Source: Myxococcales bacterium
GTDB taxonomy: Bacteria > Myxococcota_A > Polyangia > Polyangiales > Polyangiaceae
Assembly: GCA_016720545.1 (NCBI GenBank)
Contig: JADKKK010000013.1
Span: 124,001 to 188,000 of the forward strand
DNA length: 64,000 nt
Direction of reading: 5' to 3'
In this document: one piece after another, positions 29,319 through 39,235 of the stretch
Numbering within the stretch: position 1 is the stretch's first letter
How the letters are laid out: each line of letters starts with the position of its first letter
Translations under genes and position numbers: made by a program
Notes under the pieces: model-generated
Told to the model about the DNA's origin: nothing
What the model saw: the letters and a program-made list of their open reading frames with translations, nothing else
Database searches by the model: none

Positions 29319-30700
29319 CCCCCCACGCTGCCCACACCCTTCGCCTGGGCCGCGCGGCTCGCTCGCCGCGCGCGTCGGCCCGCGGCTTCACCCTCGTCGA
29401 GCTCCTCGTGTCGCTGGTGGCGGGCCTCGTCATCGGCCTCGCGGTCGTCACGCTCTCAAAGAGCGTGGCGCAGCAGTTCCACGAGGAGTCGCGCGCGAAC
29501 GCCGCGCAGGCCAGCGCACGCCTCTCGTCGCTGCGCCTCCGCGCCGACATCTCCCGCGCGGGGCTCATGGGCACGGGCAACATCGTGCGCGACCCCAAGG
29601 CGGCGCACCTCCCGGGCGGCAACGGCGCCAAGGGCATCCCCGGGCTCCAGCAGCTGAGCGGCGTCCGCGTCTTCACGGGCGGCAGCCTCATCCCGCCTTC
29701 CCAGGCGAACACCCTCCAGCTCTCGGTGGTGCTGCCGTCGATCAACGCCGGGTGCGCCGCGCAGACCCCCGCGCTCACGCCCGACTCCTTCGCGGTGTGG
29801 GGCAACATGACGAGCGGTGACGAGTACTTCGGCACGGTCGACGACACCGCGCCGAGCGCGTGCGGCGGCAAGCGCGTCGTGCTGAACCCCACCGACCCGT
29901 CCCTGCTCCGCATTCTCCGCGATCCCAACGGCGTCGCCGTGCCCGCGGCGCAAGCGCAGGCCGCGCTCTCGCAGGTGTTCGCGCCGATCGCGAACCAGTC
30001 GTTCTTCGCCCGCGTGACCGACAACAAGGGCTACTACCACTTCGCCACGACGTGCGCGGTGCCGGTGCTCTACAACGGCGTCACCGCCACGATCGAGCTC
30101 GCGGGCGTCAACGCGACGCTCACCTCGGCGCAGACCAACGAGAAGGGCGGCGTCGGCGGCTCGGAGGAGATCGCCATCTCGCCCTTGCACGGCGTGTATT
30201 GGTTCATCGGGCGCCGCGTCAACGTCAACCTGGAGAACGCCGGCTCGACCGACCAGTCGGCCCAGAAGTACGACCTGATGCGCGCGTGGGTGAACTCGGG
30301 CGGCGTGGCCCTCGTGAACGAGGCCGAGGTGGTGAGCGAGTACGCGGTCGATCTCAAGGTGGGCTTCACCGTCGACGATCCCTCGCAGCCCGACACCTCC
30401 GTGAACAAGTCGTTGACCTTCCCGTTCTCCGCGACGGCGGTGGCGAAGGCGCCTTGGGCCAACCGCGACCTCACCTCCGCCGTGCCCATCGTGCCGAACC
30501 GCGGCTCGCAGGGTCCCCACCGCATTCGGTCGCTCCGCTACCGCCTCACCACCCGCGCCGCGCAGACCGATCGCGACGACCCGTTCGTCGTCGCCGGCAG
30601 CGACTACATGTACCGCTACCGCATCAACAACAAGTATGCGCGCGTCCGTGTCATGACGGGCGAGGTCGCCCTCGTGAACCAAGCAAGGATGTCCTACTGA
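29315..30700 (+). CDS. pilW: Type IV pilus minor pilin PilW-like
   Basis: 461 residues from a GTG at 29315 that overlaps the pilV stop (GTGA). Prepilin site RG/FTLVELLVSLVAGLVIGLAVVTL, Glu at +5. The large soluble domain (~420 residues) contains CAVPVLYN and ends FVVAGSDYMYRYRINNKYAR. At this length it is larger than the typical PilW (~250-350), consistent with a surface-exposed tip component. Fourth-position order fimT-pilV-pilW-pilX supports the name. Confidence 0.82.
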   Translation: MTPHAAHTLRLGRAARSPRASARGFTLVELLVSLVAGLVIGLAVVTLSKSVAQQFHEESRANAAQASARLSSLRLRADISRAGLMGTGNIVRDPKAAHLPGGNGAKGIPGLQQLSGVRVFTGGSLIPPSQANTLQLSVVLPSINAGCAAQTPALTPDSFAVWGNMTSGDEYFGTVDDTAPSACGGKRVVLNPTDPSLLRILRDPNGVAVPAAQAQAALSQVFAPIANQSFFARVTDNKGYYHFATTCAVPVLYNGVTATIELAGVNATLTSAQTNEKGGVGGSEEIAISPLHGVYWFIGRRVNVNLENAGSTDQSAQKYDLMRAWVNSGGVALVNEAEVVSEYAVDLKVGFTVDDPSQPDTSVNKSLTFPFSATAVAKAPWANRDLTSAVPIVPNRGSQGPHRIRSLRYRLTTRAAQTDRDDPFVVAGSDYMYRYRINNKYARVRVMTGEVALVNQARMSY

Positions 30701-31386
30701 TGGCTCCGTCGCCCTCGCCCTCGCCCTCGGCCTCGCCCTCGCCGGCGCGAACGCGCGCCGGTCGCGTCGCCAGGCTCAGCGCCCGTAAGGCGCAGCGTGG
30801 CGCGGTCGTCTTCATCGTGGCGATGACCCTCGCGCTGCTCGCGCTCATGGGCGTGTACGCCATCTCGAGCTCGGCGACCGAGGTGCGCTCGGCAGGCTAC
30901 GTCCGCCAGGCGACCCAGGCGCACTACCTCTCGGAGTACGCGCTCGGCGCCGTGGTGAACCACATCACCGCGCAGAACGCCGACTACATGGTCAACACGC
31001 TGCTGCTCGCCAAGACCACGCCGACGACCGACTGCCTGTCGGTGCCGACCTACACCACCGCCACCCCGATCGCGCGAGCGTGCATGCGCTTCAGCCAGGC
31101 CGAGTTCGAGAACACCTGGCAGGGCCGGCCCATGCTCACCGAGTACAGCCTCGGCCAGCGCGGCAACACCACCATGCAGGGCACCGTGTTCGCCGAGCTG
31201 ACCAACCCCGCGCTCACCCAGCCCCCGCCGGGCTTCGACCAGGCGCTCGGGCTCAACTTCGCGCGGGTCACCATCACCACCGGCGGCTCGGTGCAGGCCG
31301 GCGGGTTCGACCCCACTCGCCTCGAGAACCGCACCCTCGAGATGGGCCGCGCGCGCATCATCGTGGGCCCGGTCAAGAGCCGCTAG
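30700..31386 (+). CDS. pilX: Type IV pilus minor pilin PilX-like
   Basis: 228 residues; the ATG overlaps the pilW stop. The N-terminus is a Ser-Pro repeat (APSPSPSPSASPSPART), then a single membrane segment RGAVVFIVAMTLALLALMGVYAIS. As in PilX generally, the canonical Glu at +5 is missing and the helix follows Q-R-G. The PilX domain follows (YVRQATQAHYLSEYALGAVV). It is followed after 72 bp by pilY1. Confidence 0.8.
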   Translation: MAPSPSPSPSASPSPARTRAGRVARLSARKAQRGAVVFIVAMTLALLALMGVYAISSSATEVRSAGYVRQATQAHYLSEYALGAVVNHITAQNADYMVNTLLLAKTTPTTDCLSVPTYTTATPIARACMRFSQAEFENTWQGRPMLTEYSLGQRGNTTMQGTVFAELTNPALTQPPPGFDQALGLNFARVTITTGGSVQAGGFDPTRLENRTLEMGRARIIVGPVKSR

Positions 31387-31458
31387 CCGCGGCCACACAG
31401 CGAAAACGTGAGCAATACCAACACGATGCGAACGATGAGCGGAAACTCGGAGGAACCT

Positions 31459-34400
31459 ATGGCCACTCGAACCACCTCGGCGGCGTCTCGCTCGTCTCGC
31501 TCGTCGGGCGCGCGCGCGGTGGGCCGCGGCCTCGCGCGGGCGCTGGGCTGCACCGGCGGCGTCCTCGGCCTGCTCATGGCCTCCGGGACGGCGCTCGCGC
31601 AGGGCAACGGCGCCTTCGCCAACGCGCCTCCCAACGTGCTGCTGCTCGTCGACACGTCGGGCTCGATGGAGCGCATGCCGAACGGCTCGCTGCCGGTCTG
31701 CACGCCCGGCGTGGCGGGTCAGCAGCCGAACCGGTGGGGCCAGCTCGTGCAGGGGCTCACCGGCTCGGTTCAGCCCTTCTACAGCTGCGGCCGCATGATG
31801 CGCGACGCCACCCCGGCGGTCGGCAGCGATCAGAGCCACACGAGCTTCATGACCGGGTACTGGTCGAGCTCGCTCGTTGGCGTGACGTCGGCCGAGGCCC
31901 GGTACGACGACGGGTACCATCTGCCCCATCACCGGCCCGTGTCGGGCGAAGCCGCCGCCGCCACGGACGAGGAGGCCGCCTGCTCGTACTTCCCCGATCA
32001 CCGCGACGGCTCGCTCGGGGCGTTCGGCTCATCGACGTACGACCCCGACCGCATCGCGACCTACCCGTGGTCGTCGGGCAGCTACACGTTCCCCCCGGCG
32101 CAGGCCGACAAGTGCGTGTTCAACCAGGCCGCCGACGGCCAGCTGGACAACGCGGGCACGTTCGCCCGCTTCGGCATGATGACGTTCGACAGCGATCCGA
32201 GCGCGGGCACCGGCAGGTTCCTCGGGAGCTCGCTCCCGCCGACGTTTCCGGCGAACATGAACGTAGGCGGCCAGTGGTCGTTCTTGTACTCGAACCGGAA
32301 CTCCGCCGCCGAGCTGCTCGGCTTCTCGAGCACGTCGAGCGACCCCAGGTTCCCGCTCAACGGGCTCATCCCGGGGTGCTCGTCGGCCATCAGCATGGCG
32401 GTGGGCGCGCGCAACGAGTTCGCGCCCCCGTGGGAGGGGCCGATGATCGCCTTCCCCACCCCGAACGCGACCCTGCAGCAGCTGCAGGCGCACAACGACG
32501 GCGTCCAGAAGGCGATCCTCGCCGTGCGCCCGTACGGCGGCACCCCGACGGCGGGCATGATGGCGAGCGCCTACGACTACATGCTCCGCCGCAGCGACGG
32601 CCCGCGGAGCGATCCGTTCGTCACGGGCGGCTGCCGCGACCAGTTCGTCATCCTGCTCACCGACGGCGCGCCCAACCTCGACCTCCGCAACCTCGGCTCG
32701 CCCGCGTCCTGCGGCAACGGGGACGAGAACACGACGCCGCCGCTTCCGCCACAGTACTGCCCCTTCTACCTGCCGAGCCGCACGGCCACCCGCCTGCGCA
32801 CCGACGTGACGGGCTCCATGAAGCCCATCGAGACCTTCGTGGTGGGCTTCTCGGTTGGCGGCGACTCGCCCCCGACGGCGGCCGCGAACGACGGCTTCCC
32901 CGCCGCGGTGGCGACGCGCACCTGCGCCGAGTGGCGGCAGCTCGCGGGCAGCTCGACCGCGATGCACACGCAGTGTGTCGCCCAAGGGCCGGCGCTCACG
33001 CCGCCGGGCCCGGCCTTCGGCTCCACCGCGCGCGCCTGCTGCGAGCTGAACGACATCGCGCTGAAGGGGGATCCCGCCGGCACGCGCGGCGCGTTCTTCG
33101 CCGAAAACCAGTCGGATCTCGCGAACGTGTTCGGCGGAATCCTCGGCCGCATCGCGCGGGGCGCGAGCACCCGCGCCATCCCGGCGTACTCGAGCCCCGT
33201 CACCTACACCGTGGCGGGTCCTGCGACCGTAACGCAGAGCTCCACCGTCGTGGCCTCGTTCAACGCCGACCCCGCGAGCACGTCGACCAACCAGACCTCG
33301 TCGGCGAACATCTGGTCGGGCAACCTCACGCGGCAGCGCTCGGTGTGTCAGGGTGGCGCCACGGTGGAACAGCCCGCGACCGGCGCCGGCGACAATTTCG
33401 AAGCGACGATGCAGGCCGAGGTCACCTCCGGCACGCCCACCAAGCAGCGCTACTTCTTCACCGCGGTGCCCACGCAGGTCGGCGGGGCGGTCGACGGCGA
33501 CGAGACCCTGCGCCCGTACCTCGCGAGCGATCCCGACGGCGTGACCGCCTATGGCGCCGCCGAGACCCTGCTCACCCGGGCCTCGGTCGCCGACTCGACC
33601 ACGTTCCGCAACGCCCTGAGAAGCGGCGCCACGGCCAAAGACGTCGAGGACATGTTCAACGTGAAGAAGGACTCGTGCCGCGAGGTGGCGGTCAAAGGCA
33701 AGAAGAACAAGCTCCCCAAGAAGGAGAGCGTCGACTGCGCCCGCGTCGTGTGGGGCTTCGCCACCGCGGCGCGGCCGGCCGACCTGGGGGCAGCCGAGGC
33801 CGACTTCGCGGTCCGCTGCCCGTACGGCGGCGGCCCCGGCCAGAGCCTGAACCCGGCGGACTGCAAGCCGCTCGGGGCCGTGATTCGCTCGTCGCCGGCG
33901 ATCGTCAGCGCGCCCTCGTCGCTGCTGCGAGACGAGGGCTACCGCAAGTTCGTCGAGCTGTTCAAGGACCGGCGCCAGACCCTCTACACCGCGACGGCGG
34001 ACGGCCTCCTCCACGCGTTCGACGTGAACTACCCGCTGAACGCCACCAACAACGGCATCGAGCTGTGGGCGTTCGTGCCGCCGGCGGCCATCGGTCAGCT
34101 CACGACGAACTTCCCGGGCGGACAGCGCACGCTGCTCGACGGTACGCCCGTCGTGAAGGACGTGGTCTTCAAGCGCACGAAGACCCAGGTCGGCTCCGAC
34201 GTGCCGTGGCACACCGCGCTCGTGGCGGGGCTCGGCAAGGACGGCTACTTCGCCCTCGACGTGACCGCGGACGGGCAAATCCCGAACGACGGCGCCTACC
34301 AGCGCGTGACCACTTTCACTACCAGCGCGCTCGACACGGTGCTCCGGCCGGCCCCGCCGAGCAAGCCGGTCGGGCCACATTTCCTCTGGCAGCTCTCCTC

Positions 34401-35679
34401 GACGCAGGCGAACAACAGCGGCGACAAGGGCAAGAAGAAGGGCCACAAGAACAAGAAGGGCGACGACCTCTACGCCATCTTCGGCGACAAGACCGGCACG
34501 CCGGCGATCACGACCGTGGTCATCGGCAACGTCGAGGTGGGCGTCGCGATCCTCCCCGGTGGCATCGACACCACCATCCCGTCGGGCCCCTCGTGCACAC
34601 GCCGCACGAGCCCCCTCTACAACTTCCCGCTCGCCAAAGACCAGGTCATGAACCCGCGCTCCACGGTGCGGGGCTGGGCGGCCAACTGCAACGGCGTCGT
34701 CGCGGGCCGCAGCGTCACCGTCGTGCGCCTCGACACGGGCGAGATCATCAAACATTTCGCTCGCGATCTCGCGGGCGACAACGACGTCCCGAAGCGAATC
34801 CACGACAAGGGCGTGGTCATCAACAGCCCGTTCGACGCGCCCATCACGGGCACGCCGGTGGTGTTCCCCGCCGAGGTGGGCGCCCTCGCGCAGAAGGTCT
34901 TCGTGGGTGACGCCGACGGCACGCTCTACCGCCTCAGCCTCTCCGACCCGAACCCGAACAACTGGCGCGCCGAGCTCTTCCTCGACACCCGGGGCGTCGC
35001 GTTCTCGGCCGCCGACTTCGTGGGCGACAAGCCCATCGTGGTGCCACCGGTCATCTCGCTCAGCGAGACCGGCAACCTCGTCATCGGCGTGGCGAACGGC
35101 GATCAAGAGGACTTCGGGACGAAGCCCGCGAACGACAGCAACATGCTCTGGTCGGTGACCGAGATCCCGACCACGGTGGCCGGGCAGCCGGCGCGCCCGA
35201 GCCTGAACTGGTTCATGAAGTTCACCAGCGGGGAGCGCGTGACCGGCCCCATGGCCGTGTTCGACAAGACGCTCCATTTCGCCACCTACAAAGTGGGCCT
35301 CGCGGGCACCGCGTGCACCGTGGGCTCCTCCTACCTCTACGGACGCGACTACGTCGCGCCGCAGAACGCGGGCAACCTGGCCCTCGGTGGCCAGTACCGT
35401 TCGCCGGCCGCGTCGCCGTTCACGGCCGTCGGGCCCGAGCTCATCCCGGGCGTGTCGATCCGCGCGAGCCAGGCGTGCGCGGTCGACCAGCCGAGCAACG
35501 ACTACTTCGGCGGCACCCGCATCGGCGCGAAGCTGACGACGCCGACGTCGTACTCGCTCGTCGCGAACATCGCCGCCTCGAACAGCGCGCCCGGCGTGCC
35601 CGTGAAGCAGATCTCGAAGCCGCTCGCCCTCCCGCGCACACGCACCGTCGTCGACGCGTGGGCCTCGATCGTGGAATGA
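31459..35679 (+). CDS. pilY1: Type IV pilus tip adhesin / biogenesis factor PilY1
   Basis: 1406 residues. The ATG at 31459 is preferred over a GTG at 31408 because GGAGG lies five bases upstream. Signal peptide (residues ~1-48, TALAQ at the end), then a von Willebrand A domain with the MIDAS sequence VLLLVDTSGSM (D65, S67, S69) and DQFVILLTDGAPN. The C-terminal ~650 residues resemble the PilC/PilY1 beta-propeller: LYTATADGLLHAFDVNYP, LWAFVPPAAIG, GLGKDGYFALDVT and VFVGDADGTLYRLSLSDPN. PilY1 sits at the pilus tip, counteracts retraction and can adhere or sense surfaces. Two lysine-rich inserts (KGKKNKLPKKE, KGKKKGHKNKKG) are unusual. Confidence 0.92.
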   Translation: MATRTTSAASRSSRSSGARAVGRGLARALGCTGGVLGLLMASGTALAQGNGAFANAPPNVLLLVDTSGSMERMPNGSLPVCTPGVAGQQPNRWGQLVQGLTGSVQPFYSCGRMMRDATPAVGSDQSHTSFMTGYWSSSLVGVTSAEARYDDGYHLPHHRPVSGEAAAATDEEAACSYFPDHRDGSLGAFGSSTYDPDRIATYPWSSGSYTFPPAQADKCVFNQAADGQLDNAGTFARFGMMTFDSDPSAGTGRFLGSSLPPTFPANMNVGGQWSFLYSNRNSAAELLGFSSTSSDPRFPLNGLIPGCSSAISMAVGARNEFAPPWEGPMIAFPTPNATLQQLQAHNDGVQKAILAVRPYGGTPTAGMMASAYDYMLRRSDGPRSDPFVTGGCRDQFVILLTDGAPNLDLRNLGSPASCGNGDENTTPPLPPQYCPFYLPSRTATRLRTDVTGSMKPIETFVVGFSVGGDSPPTAAANDGFPAAVATRTCAEWRQLAGSSTAMHTQCVAQGPALTPPGPAFGSTARACCELNDIALKGDPAGTRGAFFAENQSDLANVFGGILGRIARGASTRAIPAYSSPVTYTVAGPATVTQSSTVVASFNADPASTSTNQTSSANIWSGNLTRQRSVCQGGATVEQPATGAGDNFEATMQAEVTSGTPTKQRYFFTAVPTQVGGAVDGDETLRPYLASDPDGVTAYGAAETLLTRASVADSTTFRNALRSGATAKDVEDMFNVKKDSCREVAVKGKKNKLPKKESVDCARVVWGFATAARPADLGAAEADFAVRCPYGGGPGQSLNPADCKPLGAVIRSSPAIVSAPSSLLRDEGYRKFVELFKDRRQTLYTATADGLLHAFDVNYPLNATNNGIELWAFVPPAAIGQLTTNFPGGQRTLLDGTPVVKDVVFKRTKTQVGSDVPWHTALVAGLGKDGYFALDVTADGQIPNDGAYQRVTTFTTSALDTVLRPAPPSKPVGPHFLWQLSSTQANNSGDKGKKKGHKNKKGDDLYAIFGDKTGTPAITTVVIGNVEVGVAILPGGIDTTIPSGPSCTRRTSPLYNFPLAKDQVMNPRSTVRGWAANCNGVVAGRSVTVVRLDTGEIIKHFARDLAGDNDVPKRIHDKGVVINSPFDAPITGTPVVFPAEVGALAQKVFVGDADGTLYRLSLSDPNPNNWRAELFLDTRGVAFSAADFVGDKPIVVPPVISLSETGNLVIGVANGDQEDFGTKPANDSNMLWSVTEIPTTVAGQPARPSLNWFMKFTSGERVTGPMAVFDKTLHFATYKVGLAGTACTVGSSYLYGRDYVAPQNAGNLALGGQYRSPAASPFTAVGPELIPGVSIRASQACAVDQPSNDYFGGTRIGAKLTTPTSYSLVANIAASNSAPGVPVKQISKPLALPRTRTVVDAWASIVE

Positions 35680-36215
35680 GCGTCGCGTCGCCACCCCGCC
35701 GCCTCGAGCCCCTCACCCGGGCGTCGCTCACCGCGCTCACGCTCGCGTGCGCGGGCGCGCTCGGGTGCGGCAAGAGCGAGCCGCCGCCGCCCACGATCAC
35801 GACGGCGCTCCCCGTGCGCCCGGTCGATCACCTCGCGCCCGGCGAGCTCATCGACGGCGAAGCTCAAGCGTTCGGTCTGTCGCTCCCACGGGGCCTCTCG
35901 ATCGTGGGCGGGATCTCAGGGCAGATCACGGGTGAGACCGAGGCCCCCCCAGAACACGTCTCGAACTACTTCCGCGCCCGCGTCGCCGACGGCAAGATCA
36001 CCGTGGGGACCACCTCGACCATGTTCGCCCGGGTCCGCGCGAAGGCGAACCCCTCGCGCGAGCTCGACATCCGGGTCGAGCAGACCCCGAACGGCTCGCG
36101 CGTCGACATCATGGACGTGACCCGGCCCGCCGGTCCGGCGCCGACGAGCGCGGCCGCGGCGCTGAAGGAGGTCGGCCTGGACCCCGCCGGACGCCCCGCG
36201 AAGCAGCTCGAGTAG
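35676..36215 (+). CDS. Predicted lipoprotein coupled to pilY1
   Basis: 179 residues; its ATG overlaps the pilY1 stop (ATGA), so it is translationally coupled and likely functions with the pilus. Signal sequence with lipobox GALGC, then a short Pro/Thr linker. The ~140-residue mature domain includes SLPRGLSIVGGISGQITGE, HVSNYFRARVADGKITVG and ELDIRVEQTPNGSRVDIMDV; no family is recognised. A role in anchoring or secreting PilY1 is possible. Confidence 0.7.
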   Translation: MSVASPPRRLEPLTRASLTALTLACAGALGCGKSEPPPPTITTALPVRPVDHLAPGELIDGEAQAFGLSLPRGLSIVGGISGQITGETEAPPEHVSNYFRARVADGKITVGTTSTMFARVRAKANPSRELDIRVEQTPNGSRVDIMDVTRPAGPAPTSAAAALKEVGLDPAGRPAKQLE

Positions 36216-36337
36216 CACGCCGCGACCACGTGCAGTCTACACGCACAGGTCCGCCGTCACGCGCCTCGGCCTGCCTTCGAGGGCGCTGAGCCGCGCCGCC
36301 CTTGCGCCCCGCGAGGGGGGCGTGGCATAGCTCGCCG

Positions 36338-37504
36338 ATGCCGCGGCCTCTCTCCTCGCTCGGGACGCTCGCGACGCTCCTTGCGTTGGCCGCGCTCGGG
36401 CTCGCGGGCGGCTGCGGGGCGCCCACCGAGGCCGCCCCGACCACGTGCGGCGAGGCGCGCGATCTCGTGTGCGCGATGAGCGACTACGCCTCCACAGGCA
36501 TCGCCGCCGTGCGCCTGGCGGACGGGTCGAACGAGAGCCGCTTCGGCGTCGACCTCGGCCGTGATCCCGCCCTCGCGCGGTCCGGCGACAGGCTGTTTCT
36601 GGTCGCGCGCGACAGGGACCTCGTCTTCGAGCTCGACCCCACCTGCGGCGCGCCGATCCGCAAGACGAGCGTCCACGACGACGAGGCGAAGGCGACGCAG
36701 AACCCGCAAGACGTCGCGATCGACGCCAGCGGCACGATGTGGATCCCCCGCTTCAACGACGGGAGCCTCCTCGTCATCCCTGCCAGCGGGCCGCGCGTGG
36801 TCCTGTCGCTCGCGGCGTACGACGACGACGGCGCTCCACAGCCCGCCTCCGCGACGACGCTCGCGACCTCCCGAGGCGAGCGCGTGTTCGTCGCCCTCGA
36901 GCGCCTCGATCGCGATCTCGTCTCGCGCCGCCCCTCGGCGATGCTCGAGGTCGACCCCGCGCGCCGCGCCGTGGTCGCGTCGCACCCGCTCGTGGGGCAG
37001 AACCCGTTTGGTCTCGCCGTGGCGCACGAGGGCGCCCTCTGGCTCGCGGCCGCCGGGGCCGTCGATCTCGCCGACGAGCGCGAGGCGGGCGTGGCCCGGT
37101 TCGACCCCGAGACCGGCCAGAGCCACCTCGTGGTGCAGGAGGCGAGCCTCGGCGGCAGCGTCGTGCAGCTCGCGCTCCGCGGGTCGTGCGGGGCGGCGAT
37201 CGTCATGAGCGCCACGCGCGACGTGAACGCCACCTCACTCGTGACCTTCGACGCCTCGCGCGGGGTCGTGGTGCAGCCGGCCTCGGCCGCGGCCCTCTCG
37301 ACGCCGGGCTTCGAGCTGCAGGGGCTCACGTTCGTGGGCGACACGCTGTTCGTCGGTGATAGGCGAGCGCTCGCGGGCGGCGGGCACGCGCTCCACGCGT
37401 TCGTGATGGAACCCTCCTGCAGGCTCGTCGCAGCCCCGGCGCCTCGCGTCGCCCTGCCCCAGCGTCCCGTCGCGCTGCGCGCCGTGCGCCCCGCCGCTCG
37501 CTGA
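36338..37504 (+). CDS. Predicted lipoprotein with NHL/SMP-30-like beta-propeller
   Basis: 388 residues from the ATG at 36338. Hydrophobic signal with lipobox LAGGC. The mature part carries repeated blade-like motifs: FLVARDRDLVFELDPT, VAIDASGTMWIPRFNDGSLLVIP, RVFVALERLDRDL, GLAVAHEGALWLAAAGAVDLAD and FVGDTLFVGDRRAL. These match extracytoplasmic propellers used as binding scaffolds. No catalytic residues are evident. It follows the pilus operon but is separated by ~120 bp, so it is probably an independent gene. Confidence 0.7.
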   Translation: MPRPLSSLGTLATLLALAALGLAGGCGAPTEAAPTTCGEARDLVCAMSDYASTGIAAVRLADGSNESRFGVDLGRDPALARSGDRLFLVARDRDLVFELDPTCGAPIRKTSVHDDEAKATQNPQDVAIDASGTMWIPRFNDGSLLVIPASGPRVVLSLAAYDDDGAPQPASATTLATSRGERVFVALERLDRDLVSRRPSAMLEVDPARRAVVASHPLVGQNPFGLAVAHEGALWLAAAGAVDLADEREAGVARFDPETGQSHLVVQEASLGGSVVQLALRGSCGAAIVMSATRDVNATSLVTFDASRGVVVQPASAAALSTPGFELQGLTFVGDTLFVGDRRALAGGGHALHAFVMEPSCRLVAAPAPRVALPQRPVALRAVRPAAR

Positions 37505-37586
37505 GCCGTAGGCGGAGCGCCGACCCGGGTGGGGAGCGGGGCGCGATAAGTGGCCCGGTGGCGGGCTTCCCTGGTAGTGCCAGCCC

Positions 37587-39206
37587 ATGGCGGACGACCA
37601 GGCCACCGAAGCGCGCGACCCCGAGCCGGCAACGGCGACGGGCGCGTCACCCGCGCCTGGGGCGGGCGGCGACGAGGCGCGCAAGGCCGGCCGAGGCGGC
37701 GCGTTCGTGCTCGCGGCGAAGGTGTTCTTCCAGCTCGTGGGGTTCGCCCAGCAAGCGCTGCTCCCGAAGGCCATCGGCCTCGCCGGCTACGGCGGCTTCT
37801 CGCGCGTGTTCGCCCCGGTGAGCGTCGTCAGCAACGTCATCGTCTTCGGGTTCACCCAAGGCGTGAGCCGCGCGGTGGCGGGCGCGGGCGACAAGGACCG
37901 CGAGGCCTTCCGGGCGGCCTACCGCGTGAACCTCGCGCTCGGCTTTGCGATCGCGCTCGCGTTCCTCGCCCTCTCGCCCGCGCTCGCGTGGTTCCAGCAC
38001 GCGCCCCACATCACGCGGTCGCTGATGGTGATGTCGGGGCTCTTGCTCGCGTACAGCGCCTACGCGCCGCTCATCGGTTACCTCAACGGCAAGGGGCAGT
38101 TTGGCCGACAGGCGTCGCTCGACATGATCGCGGCGACCCTGCGCACCTCCGGCCTCGTCGGGCTCGGCTACCTGTTCCGCAAGCAGTGGGACGACGGCGT
38201 GCTCGGCAGCGCCGTCGGCGCGGTCCTCGCGGCGGGGCTCATCCTCCTGCTCGCCCTGTCGATGACGGGCACCGGCGCGAAGCCGAGCGCGGCGGACGCC
38301 GACGATCCGCGCATTCCACGCGCGCTCCCCTACTTCATAGGCCTCGCCCCCGTCATGCTGGCGCAGCTCTTCACGAGCGGGCTCATGCAGGCCGACATCA
38401 CGGTGCTCGGCCACTTCCTCTCGGCCGCGGCCCCTGCCGACGACGCGGCGCCACAGAAGCTCGCCGACGAGTGGGTGGGCGTGTACCGCGCGTGCCAGCT
38501 CTTCGCCTTCCTTCCGTACCAGCTGCTGTTCAGCGTCACGCAGGTGCTCTTCCCCATGCTGGCGAAGGCCTCGAAGGAAGGCGACCAGGCAGCCGTCTCG
38601 CGGCTCGTGGCGCGCGGCTCACGACTCGGCGTGCTGGTCACGGGGCTGTTCGCCTCCGTGGTGGTCGCCCTGCCCGCTTCGCTCCTCGGGTTCGTGTACG
38701 GCCCCGACGTCTCCGCGCGCGGCGCGGCGACCCTGCGTGTCCTCGGGCTCGGCCAGGCGTCGTTCGCTATCTTTGGGCTCGCGACCACCGTGCTCGTGAG
38801 CCTCGGGCGAGAGCGCCGAGCGATGCGCCTCACCGCGCTCGCCCTCGGCGCCAACCTGCTCTTCGGTTGGGGGCTCGTCGGCAGAGCCAGCTTCGGCGGC
38901 CCACAGCTCGTCGCCGCCGCGACCGCGACCACGCTTTCCATTGTCGCTGCGCTCATTTACGCCACGCACACGGTGCGACGAGAGGCGGGCGCGTTCGTCC
39001 CCGCGGGCACGGCCGCGCGCGTGGGCGGCCTGCTCGTCGCCCTGGCCGCGGCGGGGCAGCTCGTGCCGCGCCTCTCGAAGCCGGTGACCGTGCTCGCGTG
39101 CGTGGGCGTGGTCGTGACCTACCTGCTCGTGCTCGTGGTCAGCGGCGAGCTCGGCCCGGACGATCTCGCCGTCGTCAAAGGTGTCGTGGCGCGGCGCCGC
39201 AAGTAG
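37587..39206 (+). CDS. Polysaccharide/lipid flippase-like membrane protein (MOP superfamily)
   Basis: 539 residues with about 14 predicted membrane helices after a soluble, Ala/Pro-rich N-terminus (~35 residues). Segments such as KVFFQLVGFAQQALLPKAIG, VIVFGFTQGVSRAVAG and QLLFSVTQVLFPMLAKASK, and the overall spacing, are typical of MATE/MviN/Wzx-like flippases that move polyprenol-linked oligosaccharides across the inner membrane. The substrate cannot be told. No glycosyltransferases are adjacent. Confidence 0.75.
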   Translation: MADDQATEARDPEPATATGASPAPGAGGDEARKAGRGGAFVLAAKVFFQLVGFAQQALLPKAIGLAGYGGFSRVFAPVSVVSNVIVFGFTQGVSRAVAGAGDKDREAFRAAYRVNLALGFAIALAFLALSPALAWFQHAPHITRSLMVMSGLLLAYSAYAPLIGYLNGKGQFGRQASLDMIAATLRTSGLVGLGYLFRKQWDDGVLGSAVGAVLAAGLILLLALSMTGTGAKPSAADADDPRIPRALPYFIGLAPVMLAQLFTSGLMQADITVLGHFLSAAAPADDAAPQKLADEWVGVYRACQLFAFLPYQLLFSVTQVLFPMLAKASKEGDQAAVSRLVARGSRLGVLVTGLFASVVVALPASLLGFVYGPDVSARGAATLRVLGLGQASFAIFGLATTVLVSLGRERRAMRLTALALGANLLFGWGLVGRASFGGPQLVAAATATTLSIVAALIYATHTVRREAGAFVPAGTAARVGGLLVALAAAGQLVPRLSKPVTVLACVGVVVTYLLVLVVSGELGPDDLAVVKGVVARRRK

Positions 39207-39235
39207 CGCGTCGGCGGACCGCCACCGACCCCGCC

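Noticed and set aside
32029..35694. 1221-codon minus-strand open frame opposite pilY1
   Set aside because: Antisense shadow of pilY1.
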